Below, piece after piece: positions 12,381-22,300 of a DNA stretch of 64,000 bases (its first letter is position 1; every line of letters begins with the position of its first letter). This stretch comes from Pyrus communis. Its lineage: Eukaryota > Streptophyta > Magnoliopsida > Rosales > Rosaceae. The notes under the pieces are model-generated. The model worked only from the letters and a program-made list of their open reading frames with translations. It did not search any database and had not been told where the DNA came from. The translations under genes were made by a program, and so were the position numbers. The stretch covers positions 17,247,428-17,311,427 of the forward strand of contig NC_084803.1 of NCBI RefSeq assembly GCF_963583255.1. The letters run 5' to 3'.

Positions 12381-12714
12381 GGCTGGTTTGGTATTATTGT
12401 ACTTTGAAAAAAAAAACTATTTCTGCTATACTGTGAAAATAAGTAGCTATGAAATAAAGTAGTAGAGTGTTTGGTAAACTTTTTTGTAAAAGTGCTTTTG
12501 AAATTGGTAAACTTTTATGTAAAACAGATATAAAAAAAGTCAATTTTTTAAAGCTGGGTTTTGCAGCTTCTTGTTTTTGGCTTTTTTTCACAGTTTTTTT
12601 CACCCAAAACTGTGAAAAAAAGATGAAGCTGAATATTTACCAAACACAAAAACAGCTCCTAACTTTTTTTTTATACCAGTTTTTTTCAGAATCACTTCAG
12701 TACCAAATTAGACC
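12381..12714. mobile_element. MITE with GGCTGGTTTGGTA-type ends
   Basis: Left end GGCTGGTTTGGTATT and right end AGTACCAAATTAGACC are imperfect inverted repeats. TTAA is present on both sides (12377-12380 and 12715-12718). The interior has internal symmetry around 12590-12620 (runs of TGTGAAAAAAA in both orientations). It has no coding capacity. The GG-TGTTTGG type end and TWA-like flank fit PIF/Harbinger-type MITEs. It sits in the intergenic gap upstream of the two-exon F-box gene. Confidence 0.65.
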
Positions 12715-13115
12715 TTAATAGAGGGAGAATTCTACTTCGAGGTGGTGTAATATTCCCTCTGATGCCAATTATTTGCACCGACTCTTCCTGTGCCACATGT
12801 ACGACTAAGATTGGCCTTCAGCCAGAGGAAATGTTGGTGAGGTCAATTAGTGTTTGATTCACAAAAGTTTTACTATATAACATGTACCGAATAAATAGAA
12901 CGTTAATGTGTAGTACATTTTGAAGATTACATTCCAAATTCTCGAAAATATCATTTTTTTAAAAAATGGTATTTTAGCAAATGTTTTGGCTCAAAAAAAA
13001 AAAAAAAACAGCTAATTAGAAATAAGCAGTTTACGAATTATTGACCAAAAGAAAAGCATATTTACTATTTAGTTCAAAACAAAACCACCCAACTTCTTCA
13101 TGCCTTGCACACCAG

Positions 13116-14201
13116 CTAGAGCTCCACAAGACTGTTCACGTGAGAAACAAGCCTCCCACTCGAATTAAGTTCATCACAAACACATTGAATTTCTTTAGTC
13201 TTGATGTCGTAAACATGCATTTTTCCGCCACCCCGAAACATGATCACATTTCCACTGCCAAACACTACACTACGAGACTTTAGACCATAACCGGTTCCAG
13301 ATGACATCGGAGCGGACAGTTTGATCTGATGTTTCGTTACCCATGACTTGACATTGCTGCCCATCGCCATTGTGTTTGTGTAGGCGTTACACAACGTTCG
13401 TACAACTAGTGTGGGAGGTTGAGAATACGTAGAACAAAGCTTTCCATCCATCATACCAAGGGTCCCATATCCTCTGTTAAGTTGTTGAGCACGCTCCATC
13501 TTCAGGTCAAAAACAAGAATCCGACCACTCAATGCCGGCCAATAAACTATGTCGTTCACATGAACACCGGATCTTGGCAAGAGAGTGCTCTTGCCAAAGA
13601 AAATCTCACCGGAAACCCTCCAAGACTCCTCCCTAGAGGAATAAATCTCGAATTCATATCCATTGTCGAAATCAACTGATGGAAAAGCACACACGAGCTT
13701 GTACTCGGCCACAAAATTGAGCAGAGAAGGTTCAAAGATGAGAACAATAGCAGGGTCATGTCCGTGATCCGCGTTTGGCTTGGGAAGTTTTGTCCACTTC
13801 CTTGTAACAGGATTGCAAATGTAGTAAGCCTTATAGCCATCACGTCCCTGGCAGCAAAGTAATCCATTCGAAGAAGCTCGTATGTCAACTGGCTCGGGCA
13901 AGAACTTTAGAGATGGGTCTGGAACACCATATGCATTCGGATTGATAGAGATGAATGAAGGAGGGCCTGCATTGGATTGATAAAAGAATCCCGATATTCC
14001 ACGAAAACTATTTGACTGCTTGTGGGCAAAGAAAGGAGTTTTGATATCGAGCTTCCAGTCCCTACAAACTCCAGTGAACCTGAGAAGTGATTTAGCAGGT
14101 AGGAACTCGAGGGCATGGTTCCTAATGATGTCCTTGAGGTCCATGTATAGAATACTATTTTTGTTTGCAAGTAACTTATTTGTTCTCCTTTCTTGATCCA
14201 T
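13116..14201 (-). CDS. F-box protein, single coding exon (copy 1 of a duplicated pair)
   Basis: About 361 aa. I chose ATG 14201 (MDQERRTNK) because the longer frame to 14243 has no upstream ATG. The F-box is near residues 20-60 (MDLKDIIRNHALEFLPAKS). It is followed by HKQSNSFRGISGF, the conserved YYICNPVTRKW motif near the middle, and beta-rich repeats ending HVNSLVEL. The protein is closely similar along its whole length to the gene at 27755-28870, and more distantly to the one at 9421-11389. It is predicted to be an SCF ubiquitin-ligase substrate adaptor; the target is unknown. It is not of the S-locus F-box (SFB) type: the N-terminus and motif order differ. The frame is intact. Confidence 0.85.
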   Translation of the reverse strand: MDQERRTNKLLANKNSILYMDLKDIIRNHALEFLPAKSLLRFTGVCRDWKLDIKTPFFAHKQSNSFRGISGFFYQSNAGPPSFISINPNAYGVPDPSLKFLPEPVDIRASSNGLLCCQGRDGYKAYYICNPVTRKWTKLPKPNADHGHDPAIVLIFEPSLLNFVAEYKLVCAFPSVDFDNGYEFEIYSSREESWRVSGEIFFGKSTLLPRSGVHVNDIVYWPALSGRILVFDLKMERAQQLNRGYGTLGMMDGKLCSTYSQPPTLVVRTLCNAYTNTMAMGSNVKSWVTKHQIKLSAPMSSGTGYGLKSRSVVFGSGNVIMFRGGGKMHVYDIKTKEIQCVCDELNSSGRLVSHVNSLVEL

Positions 14202-14279
14202 CGCACTCTCAACTAAATCTTCTTCTCCTTCAATTGCAATCAATCTTCAAAAGTAAGAAAACCGTTAAGATTAGAGGTT

Positions 14280-14870
14280 TGTTGTGCCTTGGCCCGTTCG
14301 TTAGTGCGGAACCGAGATTCAGATTACAACCTCACCAAAATCACACACAGTTGAATAGTTTAAAATACAAGAAATAAAGACACCGAGAAATTTACGAGGT
14401 TCGGCAAAAACCTGCCTACGTCCTCGGAGAGATATTGCTCTTCACTATGAGAAAAACAGTACAAGTTACACATGAGTTAAATCGACATAACCCAATCCCA
14501 TAACCCTTGTACACCCACTCATAGAATTTTCCCAAAAGCCTCACTCTACCCCAAGAGTTCTTTCACAAGAGATCTTTCACTCTAGCTCTCTTGATTTCTC
14601 TCACCCATGCCCATGGTAGAGCCAAATGCTCACACCATCTCTTTTGGATGCTTTCCTTCTCTCCCATCCGTATCCTTGTTTTGCTAAATGCTCTCTTTTT
14701 ATGCTTTTCTTAATCCAAGCCTTCTCCCACAAAACATGGCTTTGAAAAAGCCACAAAACATGGCTTTGAAAAAACCACAAAACATGGCTTTGAAAAAGCC
14801 ACAAAACATGGAGCAATTTAAGCCACAAAACAAGGCACAAAACAAGGAAACATTTGGCCATTATCCAACA
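14280..14870. mobile_element. Solo LTR (591 bp) in the UTR intron of F-box copy 1
   Basis: It begins TGTTG and ends CAACA and is flanked by an exact 5-bp duplication AGGTT (14275-14279 and 14871-14875). The duplicated gene at 28.9 kb preserves the empty site: GATTACAGGTTCACC there corresponds to GATTAGAGGTT, the LTR, then AGGTTAACC here. It has no coding capacity. It contains about 3.5 tandem copies of a 24-bp unit at about 14731-14815. No partner LTR was seen nearby. Confidence 0.88.
14731..14815 (+). repeat. 24-bp tandem repeat inside the solo LTR
   Basis: The unit ACATGGCTTTGAAAAAGCCAC is repeated about 3.5 times with a period of 24 bp. The short frame this creates (repeating MALKKPQN) is a by-product of the repeat and not a gene. 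Confidence 0.8.
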
Positions 14871-16189
14871 AGGTTAACCACAGTAAACTGACATTAAAAA
14901 AACACAAGCAAAGCCGTTTGAGACAAAGACGGGCTGAATGCTACATCGTTAATTTCTCTTGTCACGCATTTATACGATCTTTCTCTTTTGCCTAATACTT
15001 CTTAAACATCATAATTAAGTCAAAGGTAAATCCATATTTGGAAGAAACCAAACACAAATTCGATTTTCATAGATAAAACCCTAGCTTCACGGTACTCATA
15101 AGTTCATACAAAATTTCCGAATACTAAAGCGGACGAAATTGATCCGTTCCCTCTGAATACCAAAAACAATCCTCAATCACTATTCTATTCTGCACATTCT
15201 TTTAATCAAAATAAAAAACACAATCAACTTGCCCTAATGATATAGAGCCCTAACCCAAGTGTTTTAATTTCCTAACTATTTACTTTTATTGACTGAAAGT
15301 ACTTGAATCTTGACTAGTAAGGATGAGATATCTTTACAACATCACGTTACCCTCCATTTTGCTTAAGTAAAGGGACCCGAGGCAAGTACGGTAAGCGGTT
15401 TGATCTAGGGAATATTGACACATTGTGTGGCTTCACTCAAATTTCCACACCTTACGCAATAACATGCTGAATAATATTGTAACACATGTTATCTTGTTTT
15501 AAATTCATTGGTTACTTGAATATATACCAAAATAAATTGATTATTTGAACCAGACATAGAACAAATATCAAAAGAACTAATACAAAATACTGATAAAAAA
15601 AGGAATACGAACTAAATTTAATTAACCTCTGGTAGTTTGTATCGTTGAACACCACCAACAGAATAAGCTTCACCAACAGAATCAAATATTTTTTTACGTA
15701 ATTTAGGATTGCACACCTTTTCGTTTACTCTAGAACTTAAATAACAAGAATAATTGAGAACACATGGAATCTGAAAATAAATCTTTTATTCTTTTAGCCT
15801 AAATCTTTCTAGCCAACCAAACAGGCGATAACAGAAAGTCAGAAACGAAAACATCCAGAGTTACGGTACACCATGAAGAGACATGCAGTGAAAATCAAAC
15901 CAAAAACCCTAAATAATTTCCGTTACAAACACGAAGCATACAAAATCCATGCAGACGTTTGCAGAGAGTTAATCATGATTAACAACGTTGATTAACCGAT
16001 TACATAGAAGATTAAAGGAATTCAAAGTGCGTGAGAAAGGGATCGTACCAATCGGATTGCTTGGTTCATCAAATCGTCGAACTGAGCTACTGAAGAGAGG
16101 GGGTGTCGTGTTTTTGGACTCTGCTGGGGGTTTCCGAGTTTGTGTCCAGGTAGGACTCAGCAGTCACCGTACGCATTTTCTACTTCGGA

Positions 16190-17250
16190 AAATATGAGTA
16201 TATTGCGTTTCCGAAAATTAGAGGCCATGAAAATTGGAGGCCCAAAAGGATTTTTTCTTTTTAAGTTCAAGAAAAAAATTCAATTATCTCCATTAAATCG
16301 AAAAAGTTAAAAGTTAAAGTGGGAATATGACGCTAAATTAATTATCTCCAATGAATCTAAAAAGTTAAAAATGAGATACGACTTTAAATTTGACTTATTC
16401 GGTCTCTAATGTACTGGAAAAGTTGAGGTTATATATAACTTTGTTGCTATATAAAATTACAAAGAGTTCTGCTAGATCATTGTCCTATTTTTTTACCCAT
16501 ATTATAATCTCACACACTACAAAAATTTAAACAATTAAAATACTATTTCCTAATCCACTATTATTCCTAAAATGACCTTTAATATATGTTTAAGTTTTTT
16601 TTTTCAATTTTTCATAAGAATAAATATTAGAGTGAGAAGCCCATTTGAGCCTCCACTTAGCTCCATGGCCTTTCCGCTTTTTGTTCTGATTAGAATTTCA
16701 TAATCTAGTCCTTCCTTCTCTGTAGACCCCAACTCAACCACCTTCCCCCATTTTCAAATCCCACGATCAAGCCTCATGCTGCATTCCAAAAATTTCATCC
16801 TCATACCCCATTCCCAAAATTGTGATAACCCAATCCCACTACTCAAACTCTAATTCCTTCTTCTGGTCTCCCATTTCGTTTTTCAAATTTTAAATAATTA
16901 TTTTATTAGTAAAATGTTTTAAACAACGATTATATATGGCCAAACTAGACAAAATAGAAAATGAAGAAAATACTTATTCGAAGGAATTGAGAGTTGTAGA
17001 GAGATGGTGAACAGAAAATCCTTTCAATCTTTTTTTTTAGGGAACTTTAATGAAAAGCTCCCAGTACAGTTCACTTTAACGAAAAACCACAATTTTACAC
17101 TAAAAAGTCAATCCTGGTACTATTCACTTTATCTTGTATTATGTCCTTATCGTTAAAATTTGAAGTTTTCAAGTCATTTTCATTAGTTTTCCTTTTTTTT
17201 TTTTGGATCCTTAGATGTCATTTTATAAGAGGGTAAATTTGGCTTTAAAC
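16190..17250. other. Intergenic region with a small MITE
   Basis: AT-rich DNA with no coding frame. A roughly 150-bp element at about 17040-17189 has matching ends (GGAACTTTAATGAAAA at the left and TTTTCATTAGTTTTCC at the right, inverted). It resembles a short MITE. A related end-like sequence (TTTTCATTAGTTCTCC) occurs near 26.8 kb. Confidence 0.45.
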
Positions 17251-17279
17251 TTTTTTTTTGGATTCTTTGTTTTACCGGA

Positions 17280-18100
17280 TTATCTCAGATTGTACTAGGT
17301 TCAGGGACTAACCTAGATTGGCTTAGATTAGACTAAGCTGGATTAACTTAATGATGCATTTGGAACTGTGTCAAGAAGCTGGACTAACAATAAATTATTA
17401 TTATAATTTAATTTCTTTCCTATTAAAAATATCAAAATTAATATAACCCTCTTATTCTTCATGATTGCTAGTGCTTCTCTGCAACTTGTAGAATAGCCGA
17501 ATTTCCAATAATAAAAGCTTACCCCCCATTCAAAGCTACAAAGATTTCCCAATAACAAAGAGAAAATTTTGATTATTACAAATAAAAATACCCAAGAAAA
17601 ACCCTAAAAAGACTCAAATTGCTAGTGCTCCTCTCGCGCTCAGGTTACGATACCTGAAGATAGAGATTGACGACTCTATAAAGGCCGTCGTAGAAGAGCC
17701 AAGCTTGATTAGGCAGAGAAATCAAGAGATTGTAGAACCCATCTGGTTTGAGATTCGCAGCATCAGAGGTGACCTCAGATAGAAGCTTATCGATTAATTT
17801 TCCCATGAGCTTTGATCAAGTAGAGAGGGATGGAGAGACAAAGAGAGATGAGGAAAGGCGAAGGAGGGAACGTAAAGAGAGACAGAGAGAGATGAGGAAA
17901 TGTGGAGGTAGCATAGTGAGGAAAGATCCTTAGCAATCCCATGGTTCAACATGAGACTAGTTTGGACAATCTAACGAGGCCAGGAGTCCACATGAGTCTA
18001 GACTATGCTCATTTAAGTTAGTCCTTAAGCATACTAAATATGGAATAATAATCTTAGCTAGTCAAATCCCACTTAAGAATGTGAAACAAACATGCCCTTA
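17280..18100. mobile_element. Probable DNA-transposon-derived element carrying a captured gene fragment
   Basis: The region around the NPH3-like exon (17654-17806) is low-complexity and repetitive. It has TTAGTCC motifs on both sides in opposite orientations and CCTAGATT/TTAGATTAG runs at the left. It abuts the Harbinger-like element beginning at 18112. I could not fix the ends or a target-site duplication. Transposon capture is inferred from the isolated gene fragment in a repeat-rich stretch. Confidence 0.35.
17654..17806 (-). pseudogene. Captured first exon of an NPH3/RPT2-like gene
   Basis: On the minus strand an intact 51-codon frame starts at ATG 17806 (MGKLIDKLLSEVTSDAANL) and contains LPNQAWLFYDGLYRVVNLYL. 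It runs to a perfect splice donor (CTTCAG then GTATCG) at 17654/17653. This matches the stretch near the start of the NPH3 domain in plant BTB-NPH3 proteins, which act in phototropin signalling as CUL3 adaptors (family knowledge). No BTB domain and no downstream NPH3 exons were found nearby. It is therefore a one-exon fragment and not a working gene. Confidence 0.65.
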
Positions 18101-18111
18101 AATTTGACTTA

Positions 18112-19193
18112 GGGGGGTGTAGTCAATTTGGATTTTATAGGATTTTAAAAGACTTTTTAAAGTGACAAGTTTCAAAGGATTGTAGAATCCTTACAACTTT
18201 CAAATGGATTTTTAAGGATTCTTATGGATTTTGATTAAAGATTTGAAAGGATTCTTATGGACTTTGATTAAGGATTTGAATGGATTTTGAGAGACTCTCT
18301 TGCCATTTTAAAATTTATTTTTATATAAAACATAAGATTAAACCTAAAAGTAAATGAAGAAATGTGCCCGGTTCTCCCAAGTAACCCCTATCCTCCATGT
18401 CCATGGTCCTCCACGGCAGAAACCTTCCACCATAATCATTCATTCATGAAAGCGCTTTCGGCTTTTGGCTTTTTCTAAAAAGCGATTCCTTTTATTCGAG
18501 AGAGAGAGAGAGAGAGAGAGGAATGGATGATGCAAAGGTAGGAAAAACGAAGGAGTCCATCAACAAATGCCGGAGAGAAGAATGGATGCTGCAAAGGTAG
18601 GAAAAATGAAAGAGTCCATCAGCAAATGCAACTCAAACCCTTCAATTATCCACACCCCCTCTCTCGCCTTCTTCAAGTCCTATCTTCAAAGGGATGATCA
18701 ACTTTGCTATCTTTGTATACGATCGTATACAATGCTATATTGATTGTATATTGAAAGGATGGGGTGGGTGGTTGAGACCCAGAAGGAAGGAAGGAAAGAT
18801 GGGTTTCTCGGAGAAAATAGAGTGAGAAAGAAAGCTCGAGTTGTAGTGTGGGAGAGAGAAAAAGAAAGTGAGGGGTTGAAAAGAAATCCTAGGGTTGGAG
18901 GTAGGATTTTGTTATTCTTACCATTCATTATCAAATCCTATAAAATCTCTTATTGAATGAAATCCTTCAAAATCTATGAATTTTTGAATACCTATAAATT
19001 TGCTTGGACTCTACAAAAATCTTTTAAAATCCTAGTTGACTACATAAGGATTCTAGAGTCTTTCAAAATCCTTTAATCGACTACCCCTGTATTTGAATAG
19101 ACTCTTTTAAAATCTTGTAAAATCCTAATTGACTACACCAAGATTCTGAAGTCTTTTAAAACCCTTTAAAATCCTTATTTGATTACATCCCCC
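18112..19193. mobile_element. PIF/Harbinger-like non-autonomous element, 1.08 kb
   Basis: Ends GGGGGGTGTAGTCAA at the left and TTGATTACATCCCCC at the right are inverted repeats. They are flanked by an exact 3-bp duplication TTA (18109-18111 and 19194-19196), the signature of PIF/Harbinger elements. Subterminal repeats (GGATTTTAAAAG, TAGTCAA) are numerous. The interior holds a (GA)n microsatellite near 18498-18522 and a block around 18530-18910 that recurs reverse-complemented at 58.45-58.91 kb. No transposase frame was seen. Confidence 0.8.
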
Positions 19194-19311
19194 TTAATCC
19201 TTCTCTTATGCATAAGAGTTAAAAATTAAAAGTCTTATTTTACTCCATATGCATAGGAGATGATATAATCTGCACAACCACATTTTTGGTAGGAAAAAAA
19301 AAAGTCCCTTG

Positions 19312-22300
19312 TGTTGTAGGCATAATTTACTGAACAAGTATGGAGGCCAGAGAGAGATAGGAGGTGCGGCATAGAGAGAGAAGAGAGAGATGTGTAATTG
19401 TGGATGTGTTCTATTCCACCCCATTGTGCCTTTATTTATAGTAGTATGGAAGGTTAATTCCTTACCCTTTTAGGATTACAACGCTTAATAGGTAATCAAC
19501 TCCTAATAGGAATATAAAAGATATTCTTAGATCTACTAGGATTTTCACAATCACATTCCTAATCTAATAGGACTGCAACACTCCCCATTGAGTGTGTAAA
19601 TACTTAAGTAAATGGTGCATCAGGTCTTCAGTAATGAAGTAAGTTCAGTTGATGAAGTTGTCAGCACAATGAGCGAGTGCGAGTCTCAGATCAACGGAAG
19701 AATGCATAAAAAGGTAAAACTCACAAAATCTTGCTATGGTAAAACCTAAGGTGGGGAAAAACCCATAGTCTATGGAGAAAAGTGGGAAGTTGCATTAAGT
19801 CAAAACTATACATCTTTTGGACGCAAGTACAAAAGCTCATAAAGGTATGATCAGCCCAGGATGGGTGCCTCGTTAAAACCTAGTTAGGTAGTAAAAACCC
19901 AGTGGGGAAAAATGCTCATAATTGTAGGGAAAAAGAGTACATTAAGATTAAGTGAGTATAATTCTGGATACTCCCCTTGAGTTTGACTAATTTCCAAATG
20001 AGAACTACAAGCATTACATATGATAGTTAGGCATACCAATTCCTCGGACAAGCTTCTAGAAGGTTGACTTCGGCAGTGACGTCATGTAGAGGTCGGCAAG
20101 GTTGTCTGGGATCATCTTGCATGACTTTAATCTCCTGATGTTTTGCTGATGTAGATGTAGATGCAATATGTCTTGGCGTTGACTTAATTGATGTATCATG
20201 TCTTGGTCGGGTGGATACATGCAGCATAGTCTTCATGGATCGTTGTTGGGACTCAACGATTGATGAAAACATCAAGTACTTCGAATATGCTTAACAAGAA
20301 CTCTTAACCATGTCTCACTTGTGGTGTAGTGAAGTGAGGTGATTCTTGGAACAATTTGAAGATTTCGCAACTAAGGTCATATCATGGACCTCCAAGATAT
20401 TACGATATCCCTAACGGTAAAGACATAACCATTTGGGGATTTTTCCTTATGTGGGTTTGATAAGTAACTAACGTCAGCATAACAAACAAGGCAAGCATCA
20501 TTTCGAGGATTAGGGGGTTGGATTTATTGGAGATGCATCGGGATTTGCCCACGTAGTACCTTCAGGGTATGTCTTTAATACCAATTCAGTAGTTACGTGT
20601 AGGCGCAATGCTGCATCTTAACAGCGAATGAGATGTCATGTCTAATACAATGAGCTAAGTACAATGAAGCGCAAAGTTGAATTTAGATATGAAATTTCAG
20701 ATTCCATAACCTCTTCAAGGGTTTCATTTGCATATAACGTATGGACAATCAAATGAATACTCAAAGGTAACACATTCAGGGTATAGTTCGATTGGTAGAC
20801 TAAGGTACCGTCATAACAACGCTTGAACTTCAGGTCAAGGCATAAACAAGTTTTCGTAAGATCCTTCATCTCAAATTCCATCTTTAGGTGCGAGGCAGTT
20901 TTCTTAAGCTCTTCTAAAGTCTTAGTGAGATTCGTGTCAGTGACTTAAACTGTAACTCTAGCAATTCGGAATAAGACTTCATAGTTTAACACGCAAAGGC
21001 ATAATTCATATATCTGACTGATCAAATAATCACTTAGATGGGTATACCACATCCGTCGGATTGCAAGTGAACGCCTCAAACAAGTTAAGAGGGTGTTTCG
21101 TGGTTTAGAACTATTTGAACCAGTCCAAGTAATTCTTCGGGAACTTACATGTAAATCTTCATAATTATATCCCCATGGAAAAATCATTAACCACATTTCA
21201 TAATGCTGTTACGAATCACTTGACGTTTAAGAGAAGCATTGCGCTGTAAGGTGTGCATCATATCGCACTATTTCATTTATCTCATAACGCTTGCTTTTCC
21301 ATTTGTAACATAACAGGGTTACCTTGGGCAGTGTAGGAACGACAGGTCCAAACACACTTTGGTAAAGAATTTAACTTGGATTGTAATTTCGGTTGTCTAA
21401 TCAATTCTACGTTGTCACTTAATTAACGGAACATAATTCGATATCGTCGCTTTTCATTTATGTCGGTAGCTACCATATAAGTGAAAATATCATCGATGGT
21501 AATCTCATTTTAATTCCATTTAACTCATCCAAACTAGTATACTGGACCAAGAACTTCAAGTCTCGGGAGTAATCCAAATTAATCTCATGAGATGGAAATG
21601 ATTTGAGACAGCGATCAAGAATAAATTCATTGTTATGCTATGTCTTCCTTTTTTAGGGAAATAAATCCTACGAACTGAATGATTTGTCATGCTCCAGGGC
21701 AAGATGGATTGATTGGTTATCCGCTTGTGTACCAGACCGTCCAAACCGTCTAACAGGGGCGCACACCCTCCAGGGATGTTGACTCGATGTCCGTTAAGTT
21801 TGTCTATCATTGCAAGCATGTTTGCAGTTGGTATATGATCTCGTCACTTTAGCTAGATCAGAAGAATGTGTCTGGAGCAACATTCTAAAAGCTAGAATAC
21901 ATTGCACTTGCTTATTACACTTATGCGGTACATGGATCGATACGAGACATAGTGGACAACGTCCACACAAATTCGCGCCGTTCTATAGGAATGTTGATGT
22001 TTGTATCTCCCCTTAACGAAGGAAGACTATCTCATTTAGGGTTGGAAAAAAATCCCAAACCATACCGAAAAAATACCGATCCTGAGCCAATTTATTGGTT
22101 GTATAATAGCTAAAAGATGTCGTGCATTCCTCTATTTCTATCCAACCCTATCAGTGTCGTTTGGCTTATCCATTCTCTCTCTAATTGCTTCGAATGGCCT
22201 CCCCTGTTTTTGCTTTATCCCTCTTCTAAACCCTAGTCGCACCTTCCTTTGTAAATGAATCCCCCATAAATCATTCACATAGCCATAGCCACCTTCGCTG

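Larger units (their letters stand above)
14245..16180 (-). other. 5' UTR intron and leader exon of F-box copy 1
   Basis: On the minus strand a donor GTACGATC follows the leader exon at about 16048, and an acceptor GAAG lies just upstream of the coding exon near 14245. The same leader sequence, including the block TTTTGGACTCTGCTGGGGG at about 16112 on the plus strand, recurs at the equivalent place upstream of copy 2 (about 29723). The homology thus covers the UTR exon and intron. This intron is about 1.8 kb, against about 0.75 kb in copy 2. An inserted LTR explains 596 bp of the difference. Confidence 0.6.

Noticed and set aside
14688..14891. Frame repeating MALKKPQN
   Set aside because: Reading of the 24-bp tandem repeat in the solo LTR; not a gene.
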